64,000 bases of DNA from Pseudomonas sp. ATCC 13867 (GCF_000349845.1 NC_020829.1:2735001-2799000); one strand, 5' to 3'; numbered from the stretch's first letter, positions 19,593 to 29,298 are shown. Translations and numbers: made by a program. The notes: generated by a model from the sequence alone, not told the origin.

Positions 19593-20740
19593 ATGCGTCC
19601 CTTCGCGGCAAGACCGCCATCGTCGGCATCGGCAGCGCCGGTATCGGCGAGGCCCACGGTTTCAGTGCAATGGAATTGCTCGGCCAGGCGTCGCTGAAAG
19701 CCATCGCCGATGCCGGGCTGAAACTCTCCGACGTCGATGCGGTGTTCTCCGCCACCAGCTCCCACGCCTTCCCGACGCTCTCGGTGTGCGAGTACCTGGG
19801 CATCAAGCCGAAGTTCGTCGATGGTACCAACGTCGGCGGTTCCAGCTTCGAATGGCACCTGCTGCAGGCGACCCTGGCACTGCAGGCCGGGCTGTGCGAC
19901 GTGGCGCTGATCTGCTATGGCTCCAACCAGCGCACCGCTGGCGGCAAACTGGTGTCGATGAGCGAACCGCAGTGGCATGAGACGGCCTACAAGCCGCGCC
20001 ACCCGATCACCTCCTACGCGCTGGCGGCCAGCCGGCACATGCACCAGTACGGCACCACCCGCGAGCAACTGGCGGAAGTGGCGCTGGCCGCGCGCGGCTG
20101 GGCCAACCTCAACCCGGAGGCCTTTGCCCGTGGCCCGCTGAGCATGGATGACGTGCTCGCCGCGCGGATGGTCAGCGACCCGCTGAGCGCTGCCGACTGC
20201 TGCCTGGTCACCGACGGCGCGGGCGCCTGCATCATGGTCCGCGCCGATCGCGCCCGCGACCTGCCGAACAAGCCGGCGTACTTCCTCGGCGCAGGCGGCG
20301 CGCAGTGGCACCGTTCGGTGGTGTGCATGCCGGACTTGACCGTCACCGCCGCCTCGGAAAGCGGCCCGCGCGCCATGCAGATGGCCGGTGTGAGCCACGC
20401 CGACATCGACCTGGTGATGCTCTACGACGCCTTCACCATCAACACCATCCTGTTCCTCGAAGACCTCGGCTTCTGCGCCAAGGGGGAGGGCGGGCGCTTC
20501 GTCCAGGACGGGCGCATCGCTCCCGGCGGCGAACTGGCGGTGAATACCAACGGTGGCGGCCTGTCCTGCGTGCATCCGGGGATGTACGGGATGTTCCTGA
20601 TCCTCGAAGCGGTGACGCAGATTCGCGGCCAGGCGGGCGAGCGGCAGCTGAAGAAGGCGGATATCGCCTTGCTGCATGGCAACGGCGGCACGCTGTCGAG
20701 CCAGGTCACGGCCTTCCTGGGGAGCGCGGCGGCGCTTTGA
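19589..20740 (+). CDS. thiolase-fold protein lacking the nucleophilic cysteine (Ltp2-like)
   Basis: A 383-residue member of the SCP-x/lipid-transfer thiolase branch. The segment that holds the nucleophilic Cys in true thiolases reads GTNVGGSSFEWHLLQATLAL, without cysteine. The C-terminal region keeps GGGLSCVHPGMYG and LLHGNGGTLSSQ. Together with the overlapping DUF35 gene this suggests an Ltp2-type retro-aldolase rather than a thiolase, removing a short unit from a beta-hydroxy, alpha-branched acyl-CoA. The activity is inferred from family precedent. Confidence 0.78.
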   Translation: MNASLRGKTAIVGIGSAGIGEAHGFSAMELLGQASLKAIADAGLKLSDVDAVFSATSSHAFPTLSVCEYLGIKPKFVDGTNVGGSSFEWHLLQATLALQAGLCDVALICYGSNQRTAGGKLVSMSEPQWHETAYKPRHPITSYALAASRHMHQYGTTREQLAEVALAARGWANLNPEAFARGPLSMDDVLAARMVSDPLSAADCCLVTDGAGACIMVRADRARDLPNKPAYFLGAGGAQWHRSVVCMPDLTVTAASESGPRAMQMAGVSHADIDLVMLYDAFTINTILFLEDLGFCAKGEGGRFVQDGRIAPGGELAVNTNGGGLSCVHPGMYGMFLILEAVTQIRGQAGERQLKKADIALLHGNGGTLSSQVTAFLGSAAAL

Positions 20741-20788
20741 TCCAGCGCCGAGGTTGGGCAAACCTGTAGGACCGAGGGGGACGCCTAG

Positions 20789-20868
20789 TTCTTGCTCGCG
20801 AACAGAGGTTACCGGCTACCCCATCCTTTCCGGGATATCTGGTTCGCGAGCAAGCTCGCTCCTACAAA
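20789..20868. repeat. REP-like repeat pair
   Basis: Two copies of the genus-type repeat, a partial one (TTGCTCGCGAAC) at about 20792 and a full one (GGTTCGCGAGCAAGCTCGCT) from 20841. They lie in the 314-base gap between operons, which also holds a terminator and the third shared motif. Confidence 0.7.
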
Positions 20869-20874
20869 GAACAA

Positions 20875-20906
20875 AAAGCCCGCCCGGCCCACGCCGTGCG
20901 GGCTTT
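20875..20906 (+). terminator. Rho-independent terminator (AAAGCCCGC...GCGGGCTTT)
   Basis: A 9-bp stem with a 14-base loop and a TTTCT tail lies between the thiolase-like gene and the next acyl-CoA dehydrogenase operon. Confidence 0.7.
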
Positions 20907-20942
20907 CTACTTCCCGGGCCAACAAAAAATCCCTCCCGAAAT

Positions 20943-20956
20943 TGGTCCGAACGAAC
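20943..20956 (-). promoter_or_regulatory. shared operon motif, copy 3 (reverse orientation)
   Basis: The reverse strand reads GTTCGTTCGGACCA, differing from the other two copies at the variable position and one other base. It lies about 100 bases upstream of the acyl-CoA dehydrogenase pair. Confidence 0.5.
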
Positions 20957-21054
20957 TACAGCCAGCCCCTCGGCACATCCCGATACTCAACGACGGTACC
21001 CAACCGGTCGCCCCTGCGCGGCCCACAAGAACAACAGGTCTGAGGAACACCTCG

Positions 21055-22248
21055 ATGGACATCCACTACACGCCCGAAGAGCTGGCCTTCCGTGAGGAAG
21101 TGCGGGCCTTCCTGCGCGACAAGCTGCCGGCCGAACTGGCCGCCAAGGTCAAGCTCGGCAAGCGCCTGAGCAAGGAAGACAACGTCTTCTGGATGCGCAC
21201 CCTGAACGAGCGCGGCTGGCATGCCTCGCTGTGGCCGGTGGAGCACGGCGGCACCGGCTGGAGCGTGGTGCAGAAGTACATCTTCGAAGAGGAGTGCGCG
21301 ATCTTCGGCGCGCCGCGCGTGCTGCCGTTCGGCGCCGTGATGGTCGGCCCGGTGATCATCAAGTTCGGCACCGAGGAGCAGAAGGCCCATTACCTGCCGC
21401 GCATCCTCGACATGACCGACTGGTGGGCGCAGGGCTACTCCGAGCCTGGCTCCGGCTCCGACCTCGCCAGCCTGAAGACCCGCGCCGTGCGCGAGGGCGA
21501 TCACTACATCGTCAACGGCCAGAAGACCTGGACCACGATGGGCCAGCACGCCGACTGGATCTTCTGTCTGGTGCGCACCGACCCCCAGGCCCAGGCCCAG
21601 CGCGGCATCAGCTTCCTGCTGATCGACATGAAGTCGCCGGGCGTGACCGTGCGGCCGATCATCACCCTGGACGGCGAGCACGAAGTCAACGAAGTGTTCT
21701 TCGACGACGTGAAAGTTCCGGTGGCCAACCTCGTCGGCAAGGAAAACGAGGGCTGGACCTGCGCCAAGTACCTGCTGACCCACGAACGCACGGGGCTTGC
21801 TGGCATCGGCTTCTCCAAGCAGTTGCTACGCCAGCTCAAGGCCATCGCGGCGCGTGAGCACAAGGGCGGCAAGCCGCTGATCGACGATCCGCTGTTCCGC
21901 GCCCAGATCGCCGAGCTGGAAATGCAATTGATGGCGGCCGAGATGAGCAACCTGCGCATCCTCGCCGCGGCCCGCGAAGGCGGTGGCAGCGGCGCCGAGA
22001 GTTCGATTCTCAAGGTGCGCGGCACTGAGATCCGCCAGGCCATCACCCACCTGCTGCGCAAGGCGGTCGGCCCGTACGCGCTGCCGTTCCTGGAAGAAGA
22101 AATGGAAGCCTGCACCGGCGATCTGCTGCACACCGACTACAGCGCCACCGCTGCCAGCCAGTACTTCATCATGCGCAAGCTCTCGATCTACGGCGGCTCC
22201 AACGAGATCCAGAAGAACATCGTTTCCAAAGTGAACCTCGGACTCTGA
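21055..22248 (+). CDS. acyl-CoA dehydrogenase, first subunit of a pair
   Basis: A 397-residue acyl-CoA dehydrogenase starting MDIHYTPEELAFREEVRAFL. It has WWAQGYSEPGSGSDLASLKTRA, IVNGQKTWTTMGQHADWIF, and the C-terminal SIYGGSNEIQKNIVSKV. It is 13 bases from a second, divergent acyl-CoA dehydrogenase gene. Such adjacent pairs form alpha2beta2 heterotetramers in steroid side-chain degradation (ChsE type), so a two-gene enzyme for a bulky or branched chain is likely. It resembles the partial dehydrogenase at the window start. Confidence 0.9.
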   Translation: MDIHYTPEELAFREEVRAFLRDKLPAELAAKVKLGKRLSKEDNVFWMRTLNERGWHASLWPVEHGGTGWSVVQKYIFEEECAIFGAPRVLPFGAVMVGPVIIKFGTEEQKAHYLPRILDMTDWWAQGYSEPGSGSDLASLKTRAVREGDHYIVNGQKTWTTMGQHADWIFCLVRTDPQAQAQRGISFLLIDMKSPGVTVRPIITLDGEHEVNEVFFDDVKVPVANLVGKENEGWTCAKYLLTHERTGLAGIGFSKQLLRQLKAIAAREHKGGKPLIDDPLFRAQIAELEMQLMAAEMSNLRILAAAREGGGSGAESSILKVRGTEIRQAITHLLRKAVGPYALPFLEEEMEACTGDLLHTDYSATAASQYFIMRKLSIYGGSNEIQKNIVSKVNLGL

Positions 22249-22261
22249 GAGGCAGCCGACT

Positions 22262-23401
22262 ATGGACTTCAAACTCAACGAAGAGCAGCAGATGCTGCAA
22301 GACACGGCGGCACGTCTGGTACGTGATGCCTATGGATTCGAGCAACGCGAAGCCTATCGCCGCAGCGAACTGGGCTACGGCGCGGACTTCTGGCGTCAGC
22401 TCGGCGAACTGGGGCTGACCTCGGTGTCCCTGCCGGAAGCCTACGGCGGCTTCGGTGGCGGCGTGGAAAGCATGCTGGTGCACACCGAGCTGGGCCGCGG
22501 CCTGTGCCTGGAGCCGTACCTGCAATCGGTGGTCTACGCCGGCGGCCTGATTGCGCAGCTGGGTAGCGAGACGCAGAAAGACGAACTGATCGGTGCGCTG
22601 GCCAGCGCCGAGCTGCAGGTCGCGGTGGCCTTCGAAGAGCCGCACAGCCACTACGAACTCAACGCGGTCAGCACCCGTGCCGAAGCGGTGAACGGTGGCT
22701 GGCGGCTGTCCGGGCGCAAGGTTGCGGTGATTGGCGGGCACAGTGCCGGGCTGATCCTGGTATCGGCGCGCGTCTCCGGTGCCGAGCGAGACGAGCAGGG
22801 CATCGCTCTGTTCCTGCTGGACCCGACTGAAGCCGGGGTGAAGCGCCGCGTCTACCCGACCGCCGATGGCTTCAAGGCTTGCGAGCTGTACCTCGATGGC
22901 GCCTTCGTGGCTACCGAACGGGTGCTGGGCGAACCGGGCGCGGCCTTTGCGGCGCTGCGCTATCAGCAAGGCCGCGCCATCGCCGCGCAATGTGCCGAAG
23001 CCGTGGGGGCGATGGAAGCGACCTGCGAGCTGACCCTGGATTATCTGAAGACCCGCAAGCAGTTCGGCGTCGCCATCGGCTCCTTCCAGGTCCTGCAGCA
23101 CCGCATGGTGGACATGCGCGGCGAACTGGACCAGGCCAGCAGCATGGCGATCCTCGCCGCCTGCGTCGCCGACCAGCCGGACAGCGCCGAGCGCAGCCGC
23201 GCCCTGGCCGCCGCCAAGTACATCGTCACCCGTGCTGGCCGTTTCATCTCCGAGCAGTGCATCCAGCTGCACGGCGGCATCGGCCTCACCGACGAATACC
23301 TGGGCTCGCACTATGCCAAGCACCTGGTGATGATCAGCCACCAGTTCGGCGACGACGATCACCACCTGCAGGCGTTCAGTCAATTGATGGACGTTGCATA
23401 G
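22262..23401 (+). CDS. acyl-CoA dehydrogenase, second subunit of a pair
   Basis: A 379-residue acyl-CoA dehydrogenase starting MDFKLNEEQQMLQDTAARLV. The middle domain is shortened and less conserved (AVAFEEPHSHYELNAVSTRA in place of the SEPgaGSD motif), while the C-terminal QCIQLHGGIGLTDEYLGSHY is conserved. This asymmetry with the gene at 21055 is typical of heteromeric acyl-CoA dehydrogenases in which the two subunits share the active sites. Distance between the genes is 13 bases. Confidence 0.88.
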   Translation: MDFKLNEEQQMLQDTAARLVRDAYGFEQREAYRRSELGYGADFWRQLGELGLTSVSLPEAYGGFGGGVESMLVHTELGRGLCLEPYLQSVVYAGGLIAQLGSETQKDELIGALASAELQVAVAFEEPHSHYELNAVSTRAEAVNGGWRLSGRKVAVIGGHSAGLILVSARVSGAERDEQGIALFLLDPTEAGVKRRVYPTADGFKACELYLDGAFVATERVLGEPGAAFAALRYQQGRAIAAQCAEAVGAMEATCELTLDYLKTRKQFGVAIGSFQVLQHRMVDMRGELDQASSMAILAACVADQPDSAERSRALAAAKYIVTRAGRFISEQCIQLHGGIGLTDEYLGSHYAKHLVMISHQFGDDDHHLQAFSQLMDVA

Positions 23402-23446
23402 TCTGTTGGTAACGTCAAAACAGCAACGCAGGGCGCTTCCTGCTTT

Positions 23447-23528
23447 TCGTAGGAGCGAGCTTGCTCGCGAACAAACCTCGCTGCGGAGCTGTTCGCGAGC
23501 AAGAACCAGGCGTCCCCCTCGCTCCTAC
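23447..23528. repeat. inverted pair of REP-like repeats
   Basis: GTAGGAGCGAGCTTGCTCGCGAAC near 23449 faces GTTCGCGAGCAAG...CTCGCTCCTAC ending near 23528, making a large potential stem between the acyl-CoA dehydrogenase pair and etfB. Confidence 0.75.
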
Positions 23529-23581
23529 AGTCCCCTGGCGGTATCGCAGGTGACGCCCCATTCCCTGAGTCACCCCTTGTT

Positions 23582-23609
23582 CCGGGCCGCGAGGCCCGGC
23601 TTTCTTTCA
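23582..23609 (+). terminator. hairpin CCGGGCC-GCGA-GGCCCGG with T-rich tail before etfB
   Basis: A perfect 7-bp stem followed by CTTTCTTTC ends about 11 bases before the etfB start. It probably terminates upstream transcripts; its closeness to the etfB ribosome site would also allow attenuation. Confidence 0.65.
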
Positions 23610-23619
23610 GGAGTCCCCG

Positions 23620-24369
23620 ATGAAAGTCCTCGTAGCCGTCAAGCGCGTGGTCGACTTCAACGTCAAGGTCCGCGTCAAGGCGGATAACTCCGGCGTCGAC
23701 CTCGCCAACGTCAAGATGTCCATGAACCCCTTCTGCGAAATCGCCGTGGAAGAGGCCGTGCGCCTGAAAGAGAAGGGCGTCGCCACCGAGATCGTTGCGG
23801 TCTCCGTCGGTCCGAACGCCGCCCAGGAGCAACTGCGCACCGCGCTGGCGCTGGGCGCCGATCGCGCCATCCTCGTCGAGTCCAACGACGAACTGAGCTC
23901 CCTGGCCATCGCCAAGGCCCTGAAGGCCATCGTCGACAAAGAGCAGCCGCAGCTGGTCATCCTCGGCAAGCAGGCCATCGACAGCGACAACAACCAGACC
24001 GGCCAGATGCTGGCTGCGCTGACCGGCTACGCCCAGGGCACCTTCGCCTCCAAGGTCGAGGTTGCCGGCGACAAGGTCAACGTCACCCGTGAAATCGACG
24101 GCGGCCTGCAGACCGTTGCGCTGAACCTGCCGGCGATCGTCACCACCGACCTGCGCCTGAACGAGCCGCGCTACGCGTCGCTGCCGAACATCATGAAGGC
24201 GAAGAAGAAGCCGCTGGACGTGGTGACCCCGGACGCCCTGGGCGTTTCCACCGCTTCCACCGTGAAGACCGTGAAAGTCGAAGCGCCGGCTGCCCGCAGC
24301 GCTGGCGTCAAGGTCAAGTCCGTTGCCGAACTGGTCGAGAAACTGAAGAACGAGGCGAAAGTAATCTGA
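23620..24369 (+). CDS. etfB: electron transfer flavoprotein beta subunit
   Basis: A 249-residue protein matching the common Pseudomonas EtfB from its first residues ([20 protein letters not shown]), with the AMP-binding and ETF recognition-loop region [20 protein letters not shown] near the C-terminus. ETF takes electrons from acyl-CoA dehydrogenases and passes them to ETF:quinone oxidoreductase. It overlaps etfA by one base. It may be the housekeeping copy or dedicated to the cluster. Confidence 0.96.
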   Translation: MKVLVAVKRVVDFNVKVRVKADNSGVDLANVKMSMNPFCEIAVEEAVRLKEKGVATEIVAVSVGPNAAQEQLRTALALGADRAILVESNDELSSLAIAKALKAIVDKEQPQLVILGKQAIDSDNNQTGQMLAALTGYAQGTFASKVEVAGDKVNVTREIDGGLQTVALNLPAIVTTDLRLNEPRYASLPNIMKAKKKPLDVVTPDALGVSTASTVKTVKVEAPAARSAGVKVKSVAELVEKLKNEAKVI

Positions 24370-25313
24370 TGGCTATCCTGGTAATCGCTGAGCACAACAA
24401 CGGCGCACTGGGCGCTGCCACTCTGAACACTGTCGCTGCCGCACAGAAGATCGGTGGCGACATCGCTGTCCTGGTCGCTGGCCAGAACGTCGGTGGCGTG
24501 GCTGAAGCCGCTGCCAAGATCGCCGGTGTTTCCAAGGTGCTGGTCGCCGACAACGCCGCCTACGCTCATCAACTGCCGGAGAACGTTGCTCCGCTGATCG
24601 CTGCTCTTGTTGGTGAGAATGGGGGCAAGGGCTACAGCCACGTGCTGGCGCCGGCCACCACCAACGGCAAGAACTTCCTGCCGCGCGTCGCCGCGCTGCT
24701 GGACGTCGACCAGATCTCCGAGATCATCGACGTGGTCAGCGCCGACACCTTCAAGCGCCCGATCTATGCCGGCAACGCCATCGCGACCGTGCAGTCCTCG
24801 GCCGCCGTCAAGGTCATCACCGTGCGTGGCACCGGCTTCGACGCCGCGGCTGCCGAAGGTGGCTCCGCCGCCGTTGAAGCGGTTTCCGGCCCGGCCGATG
24901 CCGGCAAGTCCGCCTTCGTCGGCGAAGAGCTGGCCAAGTCCGACCGTCCGGAACTGACCGCTGCCAAGATCGTCGTTTCCGGCGGCCGTGGCATGGGCAA
25001 CGGCGACAACTTCAGCATCCTTTATGCCCTGGCCGACAAGCTGGGCGCCGCGGTCGGCGCTTCCCGTGCCGCGGTCGATGCCGGCTTCGTGCCGAACGAC
25101 ATGCAGGTTGGCCAGACCGGCAAGATCGTCGCGCCGCAGCTGTACATCGCGGTGGGCATCTCCGGCGCCATCCAGCACCTGGCGGGCATGAAGGACTCCA
25201 AGGTCATCGTGGCGATCAACAAGGACGAAGAGGCACCGATCTTCCAGGTCGCCGACTACGGCCTGGTGGGTGACCTGTTCGAAGCTGTGCCGAGCCTCGA
25301 AGCGGCAGTCTGA
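24369..25313 (+). CDS. etfA: electron transfer flavoprotein alpha subunit
   Basis: A 314-residue EtfA. The C-terminal FAD-binding domain is complete: [53 protein letters not shown] and [20 protein letters not shown]. It forms the heterodimer with EtfB and serves the several acyl-CoA dehydrogenases of this window. It ends the catabolic block and is followed by a hairpin. Confidence 0.96.
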   Translation: MAILVIAEHNNGALGAATLNTVAAAQKIGGDIAVLVAGQNVGGVAEAAAKIAGVSKVLVADNAAYAHQLPENVAPLIAALVGENGGKGYSHVLAPATTNGKNFLPRVAALLDVDQISEIIDVVSADTFKRPIYAGNAIATVQSSAAVKVITVRGTGFDAAAAEGGSAAVEAVSGPADAGKSAFVGEELAKSDRPELTAAKIVVSGGRGMGNGDNFSILYALADKLGAAVGASRAAVDAGFVPNDMQVGQTGKIVAPQLYIAVGISGAIQHLAGMKDSKVIVAINKDEEAPIFQVADYGLVGDLFEAVPSLEAAV

Positions 25314-25327
25314 GGACTGCCAACACT

Positions 25328-25355
25328 CCGGGACCTTGTGGTCCCGGCGCTTTCC
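25328..25355 (+). terminator. hairpin CCGGGACC-TTGT-GGTCCCGG after etfA
   Basis: A perfect 8-bp stem with 4-base loop lies 14 bases after the etfA stop. The tail (CGCTTTCCTCC) is only weakly T-rich. Confidence 0.65.
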
Positions 25356-25409
25356 TCCGGACTGGTTGGCACACCCCATATACAAGGGGCAGAGCCAGTA
25401 ATGACCAGT

Positions 25410-25730
25410 GCTCCGGCGTGACAGCAGCCATAACCTGCTGCTCAAACCGGACGAAGAAGGGCTGGTGGAGGGCTTAGCCGCCAACATCTCCGAGCGCGTC
25501 CAGGCCCAGCCACGCCTACAGAGCCTCAACGAAGAACTGGCTGCCCTAGGTACTTGTCCTTGTACCTCGGCGGCGTCGCGGGCTTCGCGCAACTGGTGGT
25601 TGAGCGTATCCAGCTCACGGGTGCGGGTGGCGACGCGCTGCGCCAGTCATGATCTGCTGCAGCCGCTGAACGCCGCGCGGCTGCTGCTCTCGACCCTCCG
25701 CGAGCGACAGCTGAACAAGCCGGTACGAGG
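25410..25730. pseudogene. scrambled remnant of a hybrid sensor histidine kinase
   Basis: The plus strand near 25648-25715 reads SHDLLQPLNAARLLLSTLRER, the phospho-acceptor box of hybrid histidine kinases. The preceding coiled-coil linker appears on the opposite strand at about 25550-25640 as QRVATRTRELDTLNHQLREARDAAE, so part of the gene is inverted. No intact kinase frame is present. This remnant fills most of the gap after etfA and marks the chromosomal side as a recombination-prone place. Confidence 0.6.
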
Positions 25731-25905
25731 GCGGTGCTCAGTTCGCTGGTGCAGGGGTAGGGTGGGGGAGTCCGGGAGACTGCCCTCCGATCCGCGCGAC
25801 CACAGATCGGTTATTCCACAGATCGATGTGGATGAAACTAGAGTTTGCGGTATTTCCGCAGACGACGCACTGGCATGGAGCGCTTGCTGCAGCAAGGAGG
25901 TCAGT

Positions 25906-26787
25906 ATGAAAGCGCTACTGCTGTTGCTCAGCGCCAGCCTGTTCATCGCACCTGCCGTGGCCAGTGAATGGGATCGCGACGATCCGAAACCAGACCAACC
26001 CAGTCCGGTCGAGAGTCCGGCACCGGCGTACGAGGCCTCCCCACCGAACGGCCTTCATCCAGCGTCAGCGAGTACTGTGCCGGCCTCAACCGCCATCACC
26101 AATAGCGCTGGGAATATGGTGGCGGGGATCGAGGTGGCGCGCAGGATCTTCAGCGCAAGGATAGGCGGCAAGCCTCGTCGCTGTGATGCCGCAGTCATTG
26201 ACTTCCCGCGCTGGGAGGGTTTTCCCGTACAGCGTTGCGACTACTATGACACGGGGGTACGCGTTAAGACCTACATGCTCAACCCTTCGATTTATCAGCT
26301 CTCCCGATGGACTGTGACCGCCTGCAAGGACGCCGGGGCGCTCAACATGCGGGACTGTGTCAGCGTCGTAGCCGAGACCATCATCACGGCCTCAACCGGC
26401 GTCTTTCCCGTCTCGGGATTCATACCGGAGCCCGCCAAACCTGCAGGCCGGCACAGCAATCAAATGCTTTGCCTCTTGTTCAGGGATGGTGTGACGGTGC
26501 ATTCCGCCCAGTTTGTCGAGGCTCCCGCAGCGGTCAATGGAACCTGTCCATCCGTGGATCACGGAGCATTGGTAACCCGTGCCATGCCATTCGCTCGAGT
26601 CGCATCGACCACGCGTGATGAATATCGTGCTCATGGTGGGGCTATCTTCGTCGGAACCGATGGCGATGGTAGCGCGCACTGGCTGGATGTCGTTCGCAAG
26701 CTTTATCAGAGGGCCTGGACCAGTGAGCGTAACGAGCTGATTTCAGCGAAGGCCGTGGCCATGCATTCACAGCATCTTTTTGAGTGA
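25906..26787 (+). CDS. secreted protein of unknown function
   Basis: A 293-residue protein starting at 25906 after a very strong AAGGAGG site. A signal peptide (MKALLLLLSASLFIAPAVAS) is followed by a Pro/Ser-rich linker and a globular part with several cysteines (RRCDAAVIDF, VQRCDYYDTG, TACKDAGALNMRDC, MLCLLF, NGTCPS) that could form disulphides in the periplasm. I do not recognise the family. It ends 103 bases before the left end of the transposon and is the last gene on that flank. Confidence 0.72.
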   Translation: MKALLLLLSASLFIAPAVASEWDRDDPKPDQPSPVESPAPAYEASPPNGLHPASASTVPASTAITNSAGNMVAGIEVARRIFSARIGGKPRRCDAAVIDFPRWEGFPVQRCDYYDTGVRVKTYMLNPSIYQLSRWTVTACKDAGALNMRDCVSVVAETIITASTGVFPVSGFIPEPAKPAGRHSNQMLCLLFRDGVTVHSAQFVEAPAAVNGTCPSVDHGALVTRAMPFARVASTTRDEYRAHGGAIFVGTDGDGSAHWLDVVRKLYQRAWTSERNELISAKAVAMHSQHLFE

Positions 26788-26890
26788 TTCGAGAGCAGAG
26801 AGGGAAAGGAGCACCTACCACGTAATATTTAATTTAACATAATATACATTATGCGAAGCCTAGGGTTACCAAGTGCGGCCCAACTTGACC

Positions 26891-27234
26891 TGTCGGCCAG
26901 CATTAAAAAGTGGACTCGCACACTGGCACGATTTTTCTGCTTATAAATCATCAAATTAGACCTCAATTCTTGGTTTCGGCGAGCAGTTTGGCTTGCTTCG
27001 ATAACCCTAGCCCGTCGAGATTTAAATCTCGGTTTATCATGGGCTTAATGCCTTTCAAGCCCAGGCGTGCGCAGTCGCACTAATTAGTGGATTGGTCGCA
27101 GTAATCAGTAGACTGAGCCTACCCCTAGAGCCCATTTTTCTAAGATCTAGTGGCCTTACTGCTGCGTTTCTTTCTATAAACCAATCAGTTAACGAGTAAA
27201 AAATAGACTTCCTGTGCGCAATAAAAAGTGGACT
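26891..27234 (+). repeat. transposon left end with TniA-binding-like sites
   Basis: The terminal repeat is at 26891-26919. Internal direct sites are TCGCACTAATTAGTGGATT (27075-27093), TCGCAGTAATCAGTAGACT (27096-27114), a weaker CGAGTAAAAAATAGACT (27193) and TGCGCAATAAAAAGTGGACT (27215-27234). They come as two close pairs spaced about 21-23 bases. No gene is visible in 26788-27612. Confidence 0.75.
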
Positions 27235-27612
27235 GGGATGACGCATCTCTGGATGCGTATCGCGTGGCATGAAGGACACTCCTGGAGGCGCGATTTAACT
27301 GGACGTCCGCTCACCGTTCACGCTGCTTCCGATCAGCTATCCTCGGCGGACTGTCTGTTCCTTCCCGAGACCGATCTGACTTGCAATGAGTCCTGCCAAG
27401 CTGTGGGAGATCGTATCGAGGCACAACGGAGAAGTCGTTTTCACCACTGCATGCCATTGGACTGCACTCTGCTACGGCAAGTCCCGGGTACTCACTTCTA
27501 CTGAGGACACCATGTGCAGGAATGTAATATCCGATAATCATCAGACCCGGATATTGCGTAACCTGCTGAAAACCACCATCCTAGATGGCATAACACAGTC
27601 GCAACGTATGCC

Positions 27613-28905
27613 ATGCCTCAAACACCTCAGCCCTTGTTCGACACCTTCGAACGATTTCACGAACTCAATTTCCTGGGATTAAGCGCTGAGCTTCCAGTGG
27701 TGCTCGGCTACCTGCGAGCCTTGCCAGAGGGATGCATGGCCATCGATAGCTATGTGGCTGTGCGTGGATTTCTCAAGTCGTATGCCGGCAACCACGCCAC
27801 GTACAACTCATACCGTACCCATGTGGAGCGCTTGCTCCTATGGTCTGTCCTGATCGCAGAAAAGCCGCTCATCGAGCTGCGACGCCGGGATGCTGAGGCC
27901 TTCATGGAGTTCTGCCTCCGTCCGCCCGCTGAATGGATTGGCCCGATCGTTAAGTCTCGCTTCGTGCGAGTTGGCGGAAGGAAACGGTCTGAAAGTGACA
28001 CGTATGGCGTGAATGAGGATTGGCGTCCTTTTGCTACTACTGCTCCGAAACGAGATCGGAAAATCGCTTCGGAAACGCTGACCGCCCTCCCCTCGAGCGT
28101 CTACAAAATGTCCCAGGGATCTGTGGCTCAGGTATTTGCCGTGTGCGGCAGCTTCTTTCAGCACGCGATAGACGAAGGGTTCACCGAGGTGAATCCATTC
28201 CGGGCAGTCAAACAGAAGTCGGTCTACAAGCAGCGTAACACCCTGGATGTGGCTTCTCGGTCACTGACCCAGCTGCAGTGGAGCTTTGTCATTGAAACTG
28301 CCGAGTTCATGGCGGCAGCTGACCCTGCTCATGAGCGCACTCTGTTTATAGTCGCCACTCTGTTCTCTATGTATCTGCGTGTCTCTGACCTTGTGGGGCG
28401 TGATAACTGGCAGCCCGTCATGGGGGATTTCCGTCGAGATACGACAGGGAACTGGTGGTTCCACGTTGTTGGTAAAGGGAACAAGGCGGCGAAAATTAGC
28501 GTGCGCGACGAGTTCATAGAGTCCTACCTGACCCGGTACCGTAAGCATCTACAGCTGCCTCCCCTTCCCTCTGCGCATGAAAAGCGGCCGTTGCTCAGCA
28601 CGCTAAAGGGGCGAGGCGGTCTTTCTGATCGTCACATCAGGCTTTTGCTTCAGAAGGTATTTGATCAAGCCCTTCAGAGGATGCGAGAGGAAGGCTGGAG
28701 CGATGACGAGGTAGATCAACTTCGTTCGGCTTCACTGCATTGGCTCCGCCACACATCCGCCACCTTCGACGCACCACATCGTGACATGAAGGATCTGCAG
28801 GCAGACTTGCGCCATAACAGCTTAAGCACTACGCAAAACACGTATTACAACTCTCTGGATGAGCAGCGTGCGCACTCTGTGAAAAAGATGAAAATTAAGA
28901 ATTGA
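27613..28905 (+). CDS. tyrosine recombinase / site-specific integrase
   Basis: A 430-residue phage-type integrase. The N-terminal core-binding domain includes FLKSYAGNHATYNSYRTHVERLL. The catalytic domain has the first Arg in FSMYLRVSDLVGRDNW, the HxLRH box as LHWLRHTSATFDAPH and the Tyr in SLSTTQNTYYNSLDEQ. It is the first cargo gene inside the left end. It may have brought in part of the cargo or may assist recombination; similar integrases are common passengers of Tn7-like elements. The exact start is uncertain because no strong ribosome site is seen. Confidence 0.88.
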   Translation: MPQTPQPLFDTFERFHELNFLGLSAELPVVLGYLRALPEGCMAIDSYVAVRGFLKSYAGNHATYNSYRTHVERLLLWSVLIAEKPLIELRRRDAEAFMEFCLRPPAEWIGPIVKSRFVRVGGRKRSESDTYGVNEDWRPFATTAPKRDRKIASETLTALPSSVYKMSQGSVAQVFAVCGSFFQHAIDEGFTEVNPFRAVKQKSVYKQRNTLDVASRSLTQLQWSFVIETAEFMAAADPAHERTLFIVATLFSMYLRVSDLVGRDNWQPVMGDFRRDTTGNWWFHVVGKGNKAAKISVRDEFIESYLTRYRKHLQLPPLPSAHEKRPLLSTLKGRGGLSDRHIRLLLQKVFDQALQRMREEGWSDDEVDQLRSASLHWLRHTSATFDAPHRDMKDLQADLRHNSLSTTQNTYYNSLDEQRAHSVKKMKIKN

Positions 28906-29298
28906 TGCTGTGGTCAACCTCAGGGCCGTTAGGCCAGAAGGTGAGGCAATAGATATTCATGGAGCGCACGTCCTTCGCAATGCTGGGCAGCTTCCCAGCT
29001 GGAGCATAGATACAACCAGTGGATGGCCGTATGGCTCAGAGAGTGAAATCTCGACTGAGGTTCTTTGATCAGCCTCGCCATTCGTCTATGTCCGCTATGT
29101 GTTAGCTGCCTCTTGCCAGTGTTAGGAATTGGGCCAAAAGCAGCGCTCCGCTTCTCACTCGGTACCAGGAGGCCTAATAGCGCCCCAGCCGGCTCGGCCC
29201 AGGAACGTAGCAAGATCGCCTTCGCTTGGGCCCTAGAACGGCCACTTTCATCCCTTGCTTAATCTTAACCAATACGCATCACTATCGGCCTGGCCCAC
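28906..29298. other. intergenic gap of about 390 bases
   Basis: I see no convincing gene or RNA here; short frames lack ribosome sites and family features. Confidence 0.5.

Noticed and set aside
24171..25592. 473-codon minus-strand frame across etfA and the region after it
   Set aside because: Most of it is antisense to etfA; only the first ~30 codons resemble a histidine kinase linker and are listed as part of the pseudogene.
26891..27234. IS21-like ends suggested by AAAAAGTGGACT repeats
   Set aside because: No istA/istB genes are present, and the matching sites at the right end beside tniA explain the repeats better.
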